From: Chloroflexota bacterium
GTDB taxonomy: Bacteria > Chloroflexota > Anaerolineae > Anaerolineales > UBA11858
DNA length: 36,857 nt
Assembly (NCBI GenBank): GCA_018648225.1
Contig: JABGRQ010000107.1
Coordinates: 1-36,857, forward strand
Direction of reading: 5' to 3'
Shown here: piece by piece, positions 1 through 8,368 of the stretch
Layout of the letters: the number at the start of each line of letters is the position of its first letter
Numbering within the stretch: the stretch's first letter is position 1
Notes under the pieces: model-generated
Told to the model about the DNA's origin: nothing
The model's input: only the letters and a program-made list of their open reading frames with translations
Database searches by the model: none
Made by a program: the position numbers and the translations under genes

Positions 1-119
1 CCCCATCGGGCTATTTATGTTGTCAAAGTACTTGCCTCTCCGACAAACTGCTAGGATAGAATAATATCTGGCAAGTTGTTGTACATATGCTTATCATGTT
101 TAGGAGTGACAAGGCATCT

Positions 120-1007
120 ATGTATAAGTTTCCTGGCGAAATTTGGATCATTCTGGCCGCTGTACTTTGGGGTACGACCGGCACTAGCCAAACTTTTGCG
201 CCACAAGGAGCAACCCCAATTTCCATCGGCGCAGTACGGCTGGCGCTTGGCGGATTGGCGCTATTGGTATTCTCACGCTGGCGTGGACAATCTTTGCGAG
301 GTATTCGCTGGCCGCTGGCGACTACTCTGCTCTCCGGATTGAGCATGGCAGCATATAACTTGTTCTTTTTTGCCGGAGTTGCCAAAACTGGTGTCGCAAC
401 GGGGACGATTGTCACGATCGGCAGCGCGCCGATTCTAGCCGGGCTGATGGGCTGGTTTGTGCGCAAAGAGCGTCCTGGCTGGAAATGGGGCTTGGCGACC
501 GCATTGGCTGTTGGCGGAGGCATTGTACTGGTTGCCCCCGGCGAACAAGTAAGTATTGATCCATTGGGGGTTGTTTTCGCCTTGTTATCGGGTCTCGCCT
601 ATGCCACCTTTGCGGTAGCCAGTAAAAATTTACTGGAACGCGTCCAGCCCGAAGCAGCCATGGCGGTTGTATTCTGTCTGGGAGCCGTGCTGCTTTCACC
701 ATTGCTTTTCACGCAAGATTTATCCTGGTTGGCAGAGCCAAGCGGTTGGATGGTAGCGCTACATCTGGGATTATTTGCGACCGCAGCGGCATATCTCTTC
801 TTCGGTAACGGGCTAAAGACTGTGCCGGTTGCCAAGGCGACAACATTAACTTTATCAGAGCCGCTCACAGCCAGTCTGCTGGGAATTTTCGTACTGGGCG
901 AGCGATTTAATCCCAGTGCGGGGCTGGGAATTGGGTTGATCTTCATCGGTTTGGCGATCCTTTCCATTCAACGAAAACCACGCAGGGTACATCATGAATC
1001 AAGTTAA
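120..1007 (+). CDS. EamA/DMT-family inner-membrane transporter
   Basis: Predicted 10-helix drug/metabolite transporter of about 295 residues, made of two tandem EamA halves. The first half opens with the family-typical stretch AAVLWGTTGTSQ and a conserved Arg in helix 2 (AVRLALGG). The second half opens near GLAYATFAVASKNLL and ends with a short basic tail (QRKPRR). Family members export amino acids, nucleosides or other small metabolites; the substrate here cannot be read from sequence. The frame is open from an ATG at 87. I prefer the ATG at 120 because the family signature begins right after it and purine-rich AGGAG (102-106) and AAGG (111-114) lie just upstream. The 3' end overlaps the next gene by 14 bases, so the two are probably translationally coupled. 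Confidence 0.88.
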   Translation: MYKFPGEIWIILAAVLWGTTGTSQTFAPQGATPISIGAVRLALGGLALLVFSRWRGQSLRGIRWPLATTLLSGLSMAAYNLFFFAGVAKTGVATGTIVTIGSAPILAGLMGWFVRKERPGWKWGLATALAVGGGIVLVAPGEQVSIDPLGVVFALLSGLAYATFAVASKNLLERVQPEAAMAVVFCLGAVLLSPLLFTQDLSWLAEPSGWMVALHLGLFATAAAYLFFGNGLKTVPVAKATTLTLSEPLTASLLGIFVLGERFNPSAGLGIGLIFIGLAILSIQRKPRRVHHESS

Positions 1008-1788
1008 AACAGTTGCCATGATCACCGGCGCTACCGGCGCTATTGGCGAAGCGATTGCCAGTGGCTTGGCAAAACACTCAAATTACGAAGTTGTGCTCAT
1101 AGCGCGAAATGAGGCCAAAGCCCAAAAGTCTGTCCAAGACATCATTCAGGCAACAGGAAATCAGGCCATTCGTTATGAGCTATGCGACCTTTCACGTCGC
1201 GCTGAAATTTACACACTAGCGGAAGAATGGCAAGGCCCGCTGCACATACTCATTAACAATGCCGCCCTCAGCCCGCGCAAACGGCACGAGACGCCCGAGG
1301 GCATCGAGACGCAATTCGCTGTCAATGTGTTGAGTTATTTCTGGATGACCCAGGCTTTCACGCCGAATCTCAAAGCTGGCGCGCCGGCGCGGGTGATCAA
1401 TGTTGCCAGCTATTGGGCCGGCGATCTCGATATTGACGATCTAGAGTTCAAGCAACGCGCCTATCGCAATGGCACAGCCTATCGCCAGTCCAAGCAGGCC
1501 AACCGCATGTTGACGGTAGCCTTCGCGGAGCGTCTCAAACCAGTGGGCATTTCGGTGAATAGCTGCCACCCTGGGGATGTGAATTCAACCCTGAGCAACG
1601 ATCTAGGCTTTGGAGGCAGCGAAACCCCCGAGCAGGGAGCGGCCACTCCTGTGTGGTTGGCGACTGCGCCCAAGGGAGTAACCAAATCCGGGAGATATTT
1701 CTCCCAAATGCACGCAGAACGCTGCCGATCCAGCGAAAACAAACATGCCATCGAAGTGTTATATGCAGCTTGTTTGCAATACGCCTAA
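994..1788 (+). CDS. Short-chain dehydrogenase/reductase (retinol-dehydrogenase-like)
   Basis: A 264-residue classical SDR with an NAD(P)-binding Rossmann fold. The glycine motif TGATGAIG is near residue 12, NNAA follows strand 4, a catalytic Ser lies in VINVASYW, and the active-site pair is in YRQSKQAN. The YxxSKxAN form with a long following helix resembles the retinol dehydrogenase/WWOX-like SDR group rather than FabG. The substrate is unknown. It starts inside the transporter gene (14-base overlap), so the two are one transcription unit, and a strong terminator follows within 20 bases. Family assignment is secure; function is not. Confidence 0.85.
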   Translation: MNQVKTVAMITGATGAIGEAIASGLAKHSNYEVVLIARNEAKAQKSVQDIIQATGNQAIRYELCDLSRRAEIYTLAEEWQGPLHILINNAALSPRKRHETPEGIETQFAVNVLSYFWMTQAFTPNLKAGAPARVINVASYWAGDLDIDDLEFKQRAYRNGTAYRQSKQANRMLTVAFAERLKPVGISVNSCHPGDVNSTLSNDLGFGGSETPEQGAATPVWLATAPKGVTKSGRYFSQMHAERCRSSENKHAIEVLYAACLQYA

Positions 1789-1805
1789 GGGTGATTAAAC
1801 AATCA

Positions 1806-1841
1806 GGCCTTCTCCATGATATTCGAGAAGGCCCAATTTTT
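1806..1841 (+). terminator. Rho-independent terminator after the SDR gene
   Basis: A perfect 9-bp stem (GGCCTTCTC at 1806-1814, GAGAAGGCC at 1825-1833) with a 10-base loop is followed by a T5 tract at 1837-1841. It lies 18 bases after the SDR stop. It also sits between two convergent genes, but only the plus-strand side has a good T tract. Confidence 0.88.
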
Positions 1842-1857
1842 CGTCAAGCTGATGAGA

Positions 1858-2679
1858 TTAGTGGAACTGCTCTGAGTATACGTTGTTGCCGCTGTTGGGA
1901 TCATTGAAGTCAGGCTTCACTTGGCAGCCGACAAGATAATCAAATATAGTTGTGTCGAGTTTCAGACCGGTGGCAAAATCTTGAGTTTGTCCGGGGCTGA
2001 GATTCAGGTTGACGGCGAAGTTACGGTTGCCCCCGCTGCTCAGTTGCCCATTATTTTTATCGGTGCGCTCGGATGAACAGGTCACGTTGACCTTGACATT
2101 TTGAAGCGTGCCCGGGCCGCGATTGGTGATACGGACATGAAACTGGCCGTGGGGCTGGTTGCCGGGGTAAATATCGGTCACGGCGATATCAGCGGTGAAT
2201 TTACCAGCGTTTCCAGAGCTACCGCCGGAGTTTCCACCGGCTGTTTTAAGGCTCTCTGAGCGGAAGTTGTTGCCTTTGTTGGGGTCATTGAAGCCGACTT
2301 TCACTTCGCAGCCAACCTGATAATTGTATACGCTGGTGTCATAATTGAGTCCCGTTGGCACCTCTTGAGTCTGGCCGGGGCTGAGACTGAGTTTAACTTT
2401 GATGGTCTTTTGCTTGCTGGGGCCAATTTTTCCGGTATTCTTGTCGATGCTATCGTAGCCACAAAACAAAGTCACCTGTACATTGCTCAGCGTCCCGGGA
2501 CCGTGATTGGCGATACGGGCATGGAACTGTCCGTGGGGCTGGTTTTTGTGGTAAATATCGGTCACGGCCAGATCGGCGGTAAAACCATTGGGGGCTGCGG
2601 CAGCGATTGAACTCAGCGCCATAACAGCGACTACCAACAAGGGAAGTGCTTTGTGGGAAATTTTAGTGATGTTCTTCAT
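1858..2679 (-). CDS. Secreted protein with two tandem CARDB-like Ig repeats
   Basis: A 273-residue exported protein. It begins with a basic n-region and hydrophobic core (ALPLLVVAVMALSSIAAAA) with an Ala-rich cleavage site near residue 29. The rest is two repeats of about 105 residues joined by a Gly/Ser/Asn linker. Each repeat carries FTADxAVTDIY, NQPHGQFH, GPGTLxNV, LSPGQTQ, a VGC motif and FNDPNxGNN. Each has two cysteines at matching places (one after the V-T core strand, one in GC), suggesting one disulphide per domain. Pattern and length fit CARDB/COG1470-type adhesion modules. There is no sortase motif and no C-terminal membrane segment, so it is probably released or weakly surface-bound. 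AAGGAG at 2687-2692 lies 7 bases before the ATG. Specific function is unknown. Confidence 0.8.
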   Translation of the reverse strand: MKNITKISHKALPLLVVAVMALSSIAAAAPNGFTADLAVTDIYHKNQPHGQFHARIANHGPGTLSNVQVTLFCGYDSIDKNTGKIGPSKQKTIKVKLSLSPGQTQEVPTGLNYDTSVYNYQVGCEVKVGFNDPNKGNNFRSESLKTAGGNSGGSSGNAGKFTADIAVTDIYPGNQPHGQFHVRITNRGPGTLQNVKVNVTCSSERTDKNNGQLSSGGNRNFAVNLNLSPGQTQDFATGLKLDTTIFDYLVGCQVKPDFNDPNSGNNVYSEQFH

Positions 2680-2938
2680 GGTAAATCTCCTTATGAAAAT
2701 TGTGTGTTTGGGATTTCTGTTTATTTAGTCGTTCATACAACCCAATAAGTAACAAAACACAAATTTTTTGTAATCATCAAGAGTAGTTTGAACAGACGCG
2801 GCAAATAACCGTATTTCCAAATGGAACTCTATTTTTGTGCTGATACAAAACAATTTTTTAAGACAACCTATTCACCAAAACCATGCGTTAATGATAAAAT
2901 AGCAGAACATACGTGCTATCTCCCAAAAGGACATTTGC
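2680..2938. other. Divergent intergenic region
   Basis: AT-rich 259-bp spacer between the divergent secreted-repeat gene and the transglutaminase-UvrA gene. It holds the ribosome-binding sites of both and presumably both promoters. The only promoter-like pair I can name for the plus strand is weak (listed separately). I see no convincing promoter for the minus strand. Confidence 0.5.
2871..2900 (+). promoter_or_regulatory. Weak candidate promoter for the transglutaminase-UvrA gene
   Basis: TTCACC (2871-2876) and TAAAAT (2895-2900) are separated by 18 bases and lie 38 bases before the ATG. The -10 is fair and the -35 poor. AAAAGGA (2925-2931), 7 bases before the ATG, supports the chosen start at 2939. 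Confidence 0.3.
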
Positions 2939-5900
2939 ATGACCCCCAAGCAACTCGACTACTACCGAACGCACAGCCCACTGACCGACGCTGGGACATA
3001 TCGCTCGCTCTACGAGGGCCTGCCCGATGATATCCCCGGGCTGATCCGCATTATCCAGGGGCAGATGCTGCACCGCAATGCGGCCCAATCGAACAGTGTC
3101 ACGCTGACCCGCGAAAGCCGCGCCGAACAACGTCTGCGCACCATGGAGCAGCGCTTGGCGCGCATCACCGAACTTGACCCTGCACCCTTAACAGTGCCCC
3201 GCCAAGCGAGAGAAAAACAGATCGGCATGTGCCGCGATTTCGCCATCTTCCTCGTATCGCTGCTACGTCACAAAGGCATCCCCGCCCGGATGCGCGTGGG
3301 GTTTGAAGATTATTTCAAACCAAGCGTTGCCTATAAAGGCGATCATTGGATCAGCGAGTATTGGGATGCAGCACAAGAACGCTGGATTCTTGTTGACCCC
3401 GACATCGGCGGTATGATTTTGGTTGACCCCAACGAGATGCTCGCACTTGAGGGGCAGGAACAAATAAAATTTGACCCTACCTGCGACCTGACAAACATCC
3501 GCCGCGATCATGATTTTTACGTGGCCGGTTCAGCGTGGAAGTTAGCCCGCGCCGGAAAAGTGCGTTCAGATCTATTCCGTTACAGCGGACGCTGGAAGGG
3601 ATTCCCATGCATCCGCGGCAACCTACTGCACGACTTTCAGGCGCTGAATAAACTCGAATTAGGTCTCTTTGACTATTGGGATGAGCTACACTACAAGCCC
3701 GAAACATCCATGACAGTGAACGACAAAGCTCTGCTCGACCACATTGCCGATCTGACCCATAACCCTGACGAAAACTTCGACGAATTGCGCGCCTTTTTCG
3801 ATGAGTTGCCGCGCACAAAACGGCTCTATGCCAAACTACGCCAACTCGGTGTGATTGATGACATCCAACTTGCCAGCGTGGATGCGCTACTACCCTCAGA
3901 CATGGATAGATTAGCAGAATTATCATCAGGTGAAAGTTACAGGTTACAGGTTGAAGGTTCAACTTCCAACTTCCAACTTTCAACCGGTAACCGTTTCTCA
4001 AAATCTGAAGAGTTGCCCGGAGAACACCCGGCCTACGCGCAACAAAATATGGTCGCACCCGGCCTGGGCGATATTGTCGTGCGCGGGGCCAGACAGCACA
4101 ACTTAAAGAATATCACTGTCGCCATTCCGCGGCACAAACTGGTGGTTGTCACCGGGGTCAGCGGCAGCGGCAAGTCGTCGCTGGCTTTCGATACGATCTA
4201 CGCCGAGGGTCAGCGCCGCTATGTAGAGAGTCTTTCCTCCTTTGCGCGGCAGTTCATGGAGCAGATGGAAAAGCCCCTCGTCGATCAGATCACCGGCCTT
4301 AGCCCGGCGATTGCTATCGAACAAAAAACCATCAGCCGCAACCCGCGCTCCACCGTGGGAACTGTTACCGAGATTCTCGATTATCTGCGCGTGCTATACG
4401 CCCGCCTGGGCACACCCTACTGTCCGCAGTGTGGCCGCGCTGTGCAACCCCAATCGGCGCAGCAAATCGCCAATCAACTGAGCCAACTCCCCCCAGGAAC
4501 GCGCTTCCAGCTTCTGGCCCCCATCGCTCGCAATCGCAAAGGAACTTTCGTCAAGCCACTCAAACAAGCCCTCCAAAACGGCTATTCCCGCGCCCGCATT
4601 AACGGGGAGATGATTGACCTTGCTGCAAAAATCCCGACGCTGGATAAACAGAAGAAGCACAATATTGAGCTGGTAGTTGATCGGTTGGTTGTGCCTGAAA
4701 CCCACATCCCCAGCCCGTCTCCCAATGGGAGCAGGGAGTCAGATTCATCTCTCCCCGCGGGAGAGGGGCCTGGGGTGAGGGGAGAAAACGACTTCCCCAC
4801 CCGCCTGATGGACTCCGTCGAAACCACGCTGCGCGCGGGCGACGGCGTGCTGATTGTTTCTATCGCCCCCTTCCCTGCGGGAGAGGGGTTAGGGGCGAGG
4901 GCTGAAAACGAAGAAATCACGCTCAGTGAGCATAATGCCTGCTCAGCGTGTGAACTCAGTTTCCCCAAGCTGGAGCCGCACATGTTTAGTTTCAACTCGC
5001 CCCTGGGCATGTGCGATACATGCAATGGCCTGGGCGTGCATCTCCAGGTTGACCCCGAGCTGATTGTTGAACATCCACATCTCTCCCTGCTCGATGGCGC
5101 CTCGCGCTGGTATGGCAATATCCGCAAAAAGAAAAGCAAATGGCGCGCCAGCCAGCTCAAAGTGATTGCCGAACATTACGGTGTAGATATTGAAAACCCC
5201 TGGAATGAACTCTCCGAAGAATTTCGCCATACGCTCTTGCATGGCTCCGGCGAGACAAAATTTCACTTTCAATATGAATCCGGAGACGGTTCGTGGAGCG
5301 GAGAAAGCCACCGTCCGGCGTTGGGTATTGTCCATCATATTAACCGGCTATTTCGCCAGACAAAATCGGAATACACCCGCCGCCATTATATGAGTTTCAT
5401 GAGCCAATTGCCCTGCCCCAAGTGCGCGGGCGAACGCCTGACTGCCGAAGCCCGTTTCGTCACGATCGACAGTGTGCGAATGCCCGAAATGACCGCCTGG
5501 AGCATTGAACAACTGCACAATTGGGTGAACGCCTTGCCCGAAAAACTCACCGCCGAGCAGTTGCAAATTGGCGTTGAACTCGTCAAAGAAATTCAGCAGC
5601 GCCTGGGTTTCTTGCGCAATGTTGGGCTGCATTATCTCACCCTCGACCGTTCGGCACCCACCCTTTCCGGCGGCGAAGGACAGCGCATCCGCCTGGCCTC
5701 GCAGATCGGAAGCGGGTTGGTGGGCGTGCTCTACATCCTCGATGAGCCTTCCATCGGGCTGCACGCCCGTGATCACCGCGCCCTGCTCGATACCCTGATC
5801 CATCTGCGCGACATCGGCAACACGGTGTTGGTAGTTGAGCACGATGAAGCCACCATGCACGCTGCCGACTGGATCATTGATCTCGGCCCCGGCCCCGGCG

Positions 5901-7027
5901 TGCTGGGCGGGGAGCTGGTCTTCGCCGGTTCGTCGGAGGAAATTATATTAACGCCGGATTCGCTGACCGGACAGTATCTCTCTGGCGAGAAGCGGGTGAC
6001 TGCACCCAATGGGCAGGCACGACGGACTCCTACGGGGGTAGTCACTGTTCGAGGCGCACGCCTCCACAACCTAAAGGGAATCGACGCCAACTTCCCCTTG
6101 GGCACACTCACCTGCGTCACCGGAGTCAGCGGCTCGGGTAAGAGCAGCCTCATCGCCCAGACATTGCATCCCGCCCTGGCACGCGCCCTGCACAACGCCA
6201 AGATGGCAACCCCAGGCCCGCACGACGGTATCAACGGCCTGGAGCAAATCGACAAGATCATCAATATTACTCAAGACCCGATTGGTCGCAACCCGCGCTC
6301 GAACCCTGGCACCTACGCGGGCGTGCTGGGCGAAATCCGCAAAGTGTTTGCCGAGATGCCCGAAGCGAAAGCGCTAGGCTTTAAGGCCGGACGCTTTAGT
6401 TTCAACGTCAAAGGGGGACGCTGCGAAGATTGCCAGGGCTACGGTTTCAAAAAAGTTGAAATGCACTTTCTGGCCGATGTATGGGTACGCTGTGCAACCT
6501 GCGAAGGGAAACGTTTCAATCGTCAAACCCTGGCGGTGACGTACAAAGGCAAGCATATCGCCGAAGTGCTGGATATGGATGTGCAAGAAGCGCTGGACTT
6601 TTTCGAACATCACCCCAAAATTGCCAAAATCCTACAAACCCTGCACGATGTCGGTCTGGACTATATTAAGCTCGGCCAAAGCGCCCTGACATTGAGTGGC
6701 GGTGAAGCGCAGCGTGTCAAGCTGGCTAAAGAGTTGAGCCGCGCCGCTACCGGGCGCACGCTATACATCCTCGATGAGCCGACCACCGGCCTGCACTTCG
6801 CCGACATCCAACGCTTGCTGGATGTATTGCACCGCCTGGTGGATGCTGGCAACACGGTTGTGGTCATCGAACACAACCTGGATGTGGTACGCACTGCCGA
6901 CTGGATTATTGACCTCGGCCCGGAGGGCGGCGAGAAGGGCGGTTATATTGTCGCCGAGGGTACGCCTGAGGATGTAGCACAGGTGGAAAAAAGCTATACG
7001 GGGCAGTTTCTCGCTGGCGATGGTTAG
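2939..7027 (+). CDS. uvrA: Fusion of a transglutaminase-like domain to full-length UvrA
   Basis: One 1362-residue open frame with two parts. Residues 1 to about 255 are a transglutaminase-core protein with a complete apparent triad: Cys98 (GMCRDFA), His136 (GDHWIS) and Asp153 (LVDPD). A helical extension runs to about 330. Residues 375-1362 are a complete class I UvrA, the damage-sensing ATPase of nucleotide excision repair. The UvrA part has a first Walker A GVSGSGKS (406-413), a UvrB-interaction/insertion region, zinc Cys pairs in CSAC and CDTC, a first signature LSGGEGQR with ILDEPSIGLH, a second GVSGSGKS, zinc-type CEDC and CATC, and a second signature LSGGEAQR with ILDEPTTGLH. UvrA normally has about 940 residues and starts near the sequence at 378. 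The linker (331-357) and two inserts (about 588-620 and 643-658) are encoded by intergenic-type repeats. An in-frame ATG at 4049 exists but has no visible Shine-Dalgarno. The start at 2939 has AAAAGGA 7 bases upstream. Confidence 0.93.
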   Translation: MTPKQLDYYRTHSPLTDAGTYRSLYEGLPDDIPGLIRIIQGQMLHRNAAQSNSVTLTRESRAEQRLRTMEQRLARITELDPAPLTVPRQAREKQIGMCRDFAIFLVSLLRHKGIPARMRVGFEDYFKPSVAYKGDHWISEYWDAAQERWILVDPDIGGMILVDPNEMLALEGQEQIKFDPTCDLTNIRRDHDFYVAGSAWKLARAGKVRSDLFRYSGRWKGFPCIRGNLLHDFQALNKLELGLFDYWDELHYKPETSMTVNDKALLDHIADLTHNPDENFDELRAFFDELPRTKRLYAKLRQLGVIDDIQLASVDALLPSDMDRLAELSSGESYRLQVEGSTSNFQLSTGNRFSKSEELPGEHPAYAQQNMVAPGLGDIVVRGARQHNLKNITVAIPRHKLVVVTGVSGSGKSSLAFDTIYAEGQRRYVESLSSFARQFMEQMEKPLVDQITGLSPAIAIEQKTISRNPRSTVGTVTEILDYLRVLYARLGTPYCPQCGRAVQPQSAQQIANQLSQLPPGTRFQLLAPIARNRKGTFVKPLKQALQNGYSRARINGEMIDLAAKIPTLDKQKKHNIELVVDRLVVPETHIPSPSPNGSRESDSSLPAGEGPGVRGENDFPTRLMDSVETTLRAGDGVLIVSIAPFPAGEGLGARAENEEITLSEHNACSACELSFPKLEPHMFSFNSPLGMCDTCNGLGVHLQVDPELIVEHPHLSLLDGASRWYGNIRKKKSKWRASQLKVIAEHYGVDIENPWNELSEEFRHTLLHGSGETKFHFQYESGDGSWSGESHRPALGIVHHINRLFRQTKSEYTRRHYMSFMSQLPCPKCAGERLTAEARFVTIDSVRMPEMTAWSIEQLHNWVNALPEKLTAEQLQIGVELVKEIQQRLGFLRNVGLHYLTLDRSAPTLSGGEGQRIRLASQIGSGLVGVLYILDEPSIGLHARDHRALLDTLIHLRDIGNTVLVVEHDEATMHAADWIIDLGPGPGVLGGELVFAGSSEEIILTPDSLTGQYLSGEKRVTAPNGQARRTPTGVVTVRGARLHNLKGIDANFPLGTLTCVTGVSGSGKSSLIAQTLHPALARALHNAKMATPGPHDGINGLEQIDKIINITQDPIGRNPRSNPGTYAGVLGEIRKVFAEMPEAKALGFKAGRFSFNVKGGRCEDCQGYGFKKVEMHFLADVWVRCATCEGKRFNRQTLAVTYKGKHIAEVLDMDVQEALDFFEHHPKIAKILQTLHDVGLDYIKLGQSALTLSGGEAQRVKLAKELSRAATGRTLYILDEPTTGLHFADIQRLLDVLHRLVDAGNTVVVIEHNLDVVRTADWIIDLGPEGGEKGGYIVAEGTPEDVAQVEKSYTGQFLAGDG
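3942..3992. repeat. Family-A dyad repeat inside the transglutaminase-UvrA linker
   Basis: Left arm GGTTACAGGTTGAAGGTT (3942-3959) pairs with the right arm at 3975-3992 at 16 of 18 positions, around short AACTTCC tandem repeats. The same motif occurs between genes at 9589-9640, 14636-14668 and 16844-16892. Here it is translated, without a stop, as residues of the linker between the transglutaminase-like and UvrA parts. Confidence 0.85.
4749..4789 (+). repeat. GGGAGAGGGG-type repeat, copy 1, inside uvrA
   Basis: G-rich repeat with core GCGGGAGAGGGG followed by a GGGGTGAGGG-like block and GAAAACG. It is read in frame as Pro/Gly/Glu-rich residues between the conserved VDRLVVPE and RLMDSVETTL segments of UvrA. 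The adjacent CTCCCAATGGGAG mini-dyad at 4719-4731 looks like part of the same insertion. Confidence 0.8.
4867..4909 (+). repeat. GGGAGAGGGG-type repeat, copy 2, inside uvrA
   Basis: Second copy of the same element, 118 bases after copy 1: GCGGGAGAGGGG, then AGGGGCGAGGG and GAAAACG. It adds about 16 residues (PFPAGEGLGARAE) just before the EITLSEH segment that leads into the first zinc-binding Cys pair. Confidence 0.8.
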
Positions 7028-7041
7028 TGGGAATATTTCCT

Positions 7042-7088
7042 AAAAAAAAGACACCCCAGCGCACTTTTGCACACTGGCGTGTTTTTTT
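7042..7088. terminator. Bidirectional terminator between uvrA and thrC
   Basis: A8 tract (7042-7049), stem arm ACACCCCAGCG (7051-7061), loop, arm CACTGGCGTGT (7072-7082) and T7 tract (7082-7088). The stem has two mismatched or wobble positions. Run on both sides suits the convergent genes on each flank. Confidence 0.85.
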
Positions 7089-7105
7089 GAGAATCTTTTA
7101 CAAAT

Positions 7106-8272
7106 TCATCCAGCCGGGATATATTTCAATCCAGTGCCAGTGTTAAAAAGTACGACACGCTCATCCGGCGCGACCCAACCTTTTTCTTTCAACTGAATCA
7201 AACCGGCCAGGGTAGCAGCTCCCTCCGGCGCCGCGAAAATACCTTCCCTTGAAGCCAAAAAGCGTTGCGCAGCCAGTAGCTGCTCATCACTGACGGCAAT
7301 TGCAGTGCCGTGGCTCGCGCGTAAATCATCGAGGATAATTTTATCGGCAAAGCTCTTGGGGACACGTAATCCCGCGGCGACGGTTTGAGCGCCATTCCAG
7401 AATTCGCTAGATGTAGCGCCATCGTCAAAGGCTTTGATAATCGGGGCGCAGCCCGCGGCCTGCACAGCCACCATGCGCGGTCTTTGGCTGGATTCCAACC
7501 ATCCAAGGGCTTCCATCTCGTCGAAGGCTTTCCACATCCCCACCAGCCCGGTACCACCCCCTGTGGGATAAATAATCACATCGGGCAAAGTCCAGCCAAA
7601 TTGCTCAGCCAGTTCATAGCCCATGATCTTCTTGCCCTCCGTGCGATACGGCTCTTTGAAGGTCGAGACATCAAACCAGCCTTCGGCAACGGCTTTTTCG
7701 TGCGCCAGTCTGGCCGCATCGCTGATTAGACCATCAACCAATTCGATGCTAGCCCCCACAATCTGACTCTCGTACTGATTGGCATAGGGGGTATCGGCAG
7801 GCATGAAGATATGCGCCTGCATGCCGCCACGCGCGGCGTAAGCGGCCATCGCTCCACCCGCATTGCCCGCTGTGGGAATAATAACTTTGGTGACGCCCAA
7901 CTCTTTGGCCTTAGATACCGCGGCGGCCAATCCACGCGCTTTGAAAGTCCCCGTGGGGTTGATGCTCTCATCTTTGACATAGAGCTGAGATAAACCCAAC
8001 TTAGCCCCTGAAGTATTAAGTTGTAATAGCGGGGTATCGCCTTCCCCTAAAAAGAGCATATTCTCTTGTGCAAGCACCGGTAATATTTCGCGCCAGCGCC
8101 ACATTCCTTTTGGTCTGTGCGTAATCGCGTCGCGGTCTACCTTCGCGCGCATCTTCTCCAGATCGTAGCGCACCAACAGAGGTGCCTGACAGTTCTGGCA
8201 GAAGGTTTGCAAGATGGCAGGGTCAATACTTTCCCCACATGCAGAACATTCCAAATGATGCAGATATGACAT
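7106..8272 (-). CDS. thrC: Threonine synthase (PLP-dependent)
   Basis: A 388-residue fold-type II PLP enzyme that converts O-phosphohomoserine to threonine. The N-terminus is a zinc-ribbon-like module (Cys9, Cys12, Cys25, Cys28), common in threonine synthases of thermophile/archaeal type. The Schiff-base lysine is Lys111 in NPTGTFKARG. The phosphate loop is GGGTG, followed by GMWKAFDE, and the C-terminal NTGTGLKYI is typical of ThrC. GGGAG lies just before the ATG. It is downstream of a terminator (8295-8341) and upstream of another (7042-7088), so it is probably its own transcription unit and not part of the amine cluster. A related PLP lyase is possible but the whole layout fits threonine synthase. 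Confidence 0.88.
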   Translation of the reverse strand: MSYLHHLECSACGESIDPAILQTFCQNCQAPLLVRYDLEKMRAKVDRDAITHRPKGMWRWREILPVLAQENMLFLGEGDTPLLQLNTSGAKLGLSQLYVKDESINPTGTFKARGLAAAVSKAKELGVTKVIIPTAGNAGGAMAAYAARGGMQAHIFMPADTPYANQYESQIVGASIELVDGLISDAARLAHEKAVAEGWFDVSTFKEPYRTEGKKIMGYELAEQFGWTLPDVIIYPTGGGTGLVGMWKAFDEMEALGWLESSQRPRMVAVQAAGCAPIIKAFDDGATSSEFWNGAQTVAAGLRVPKSFADKIILDDLRASHGTAIAVSDEQLLAAQRFLASREGIFAAPEGAATLAGLIQLKEKGWVAPDERVVLFNTGTGLKYIPAG

Positions 8273-8294
8273 GATTCTCCCTTCGAAAACCTAT

Positions 8295-8341
8295 AAACAA
8301 AATCGCCCCAGGTTGACTATAACGCAAGCCAACCCAGGGCG
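8295..8341 (-). terminator. Terminator at the end of the amine-catabolic cluster
   Basis: On the minus strand, arms 8330-8341 and 8304-8315 form a 12-bp stem with two G-U wobbles (CGCCCTGGGTTG with CAACCTGGGGCG), followed by ATTTTGTTT. On the plus strand the wobbles become C-A mismatches, so it is oriented to stop the transcript of the dehydrogenase gene at 8369. Confidence 0.75.
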
Positions 8342-8368
8342 TATTTTACCAGACCCAAATTTTCTGCT

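Noticed and set aside
1..119. Promoter for the EamA transporter
   Set aside because: TTGCCT (32-37) and TAGAAT (57-62) are 19 bases apart, and other pairings are no better. The region may continue upstream of the window.
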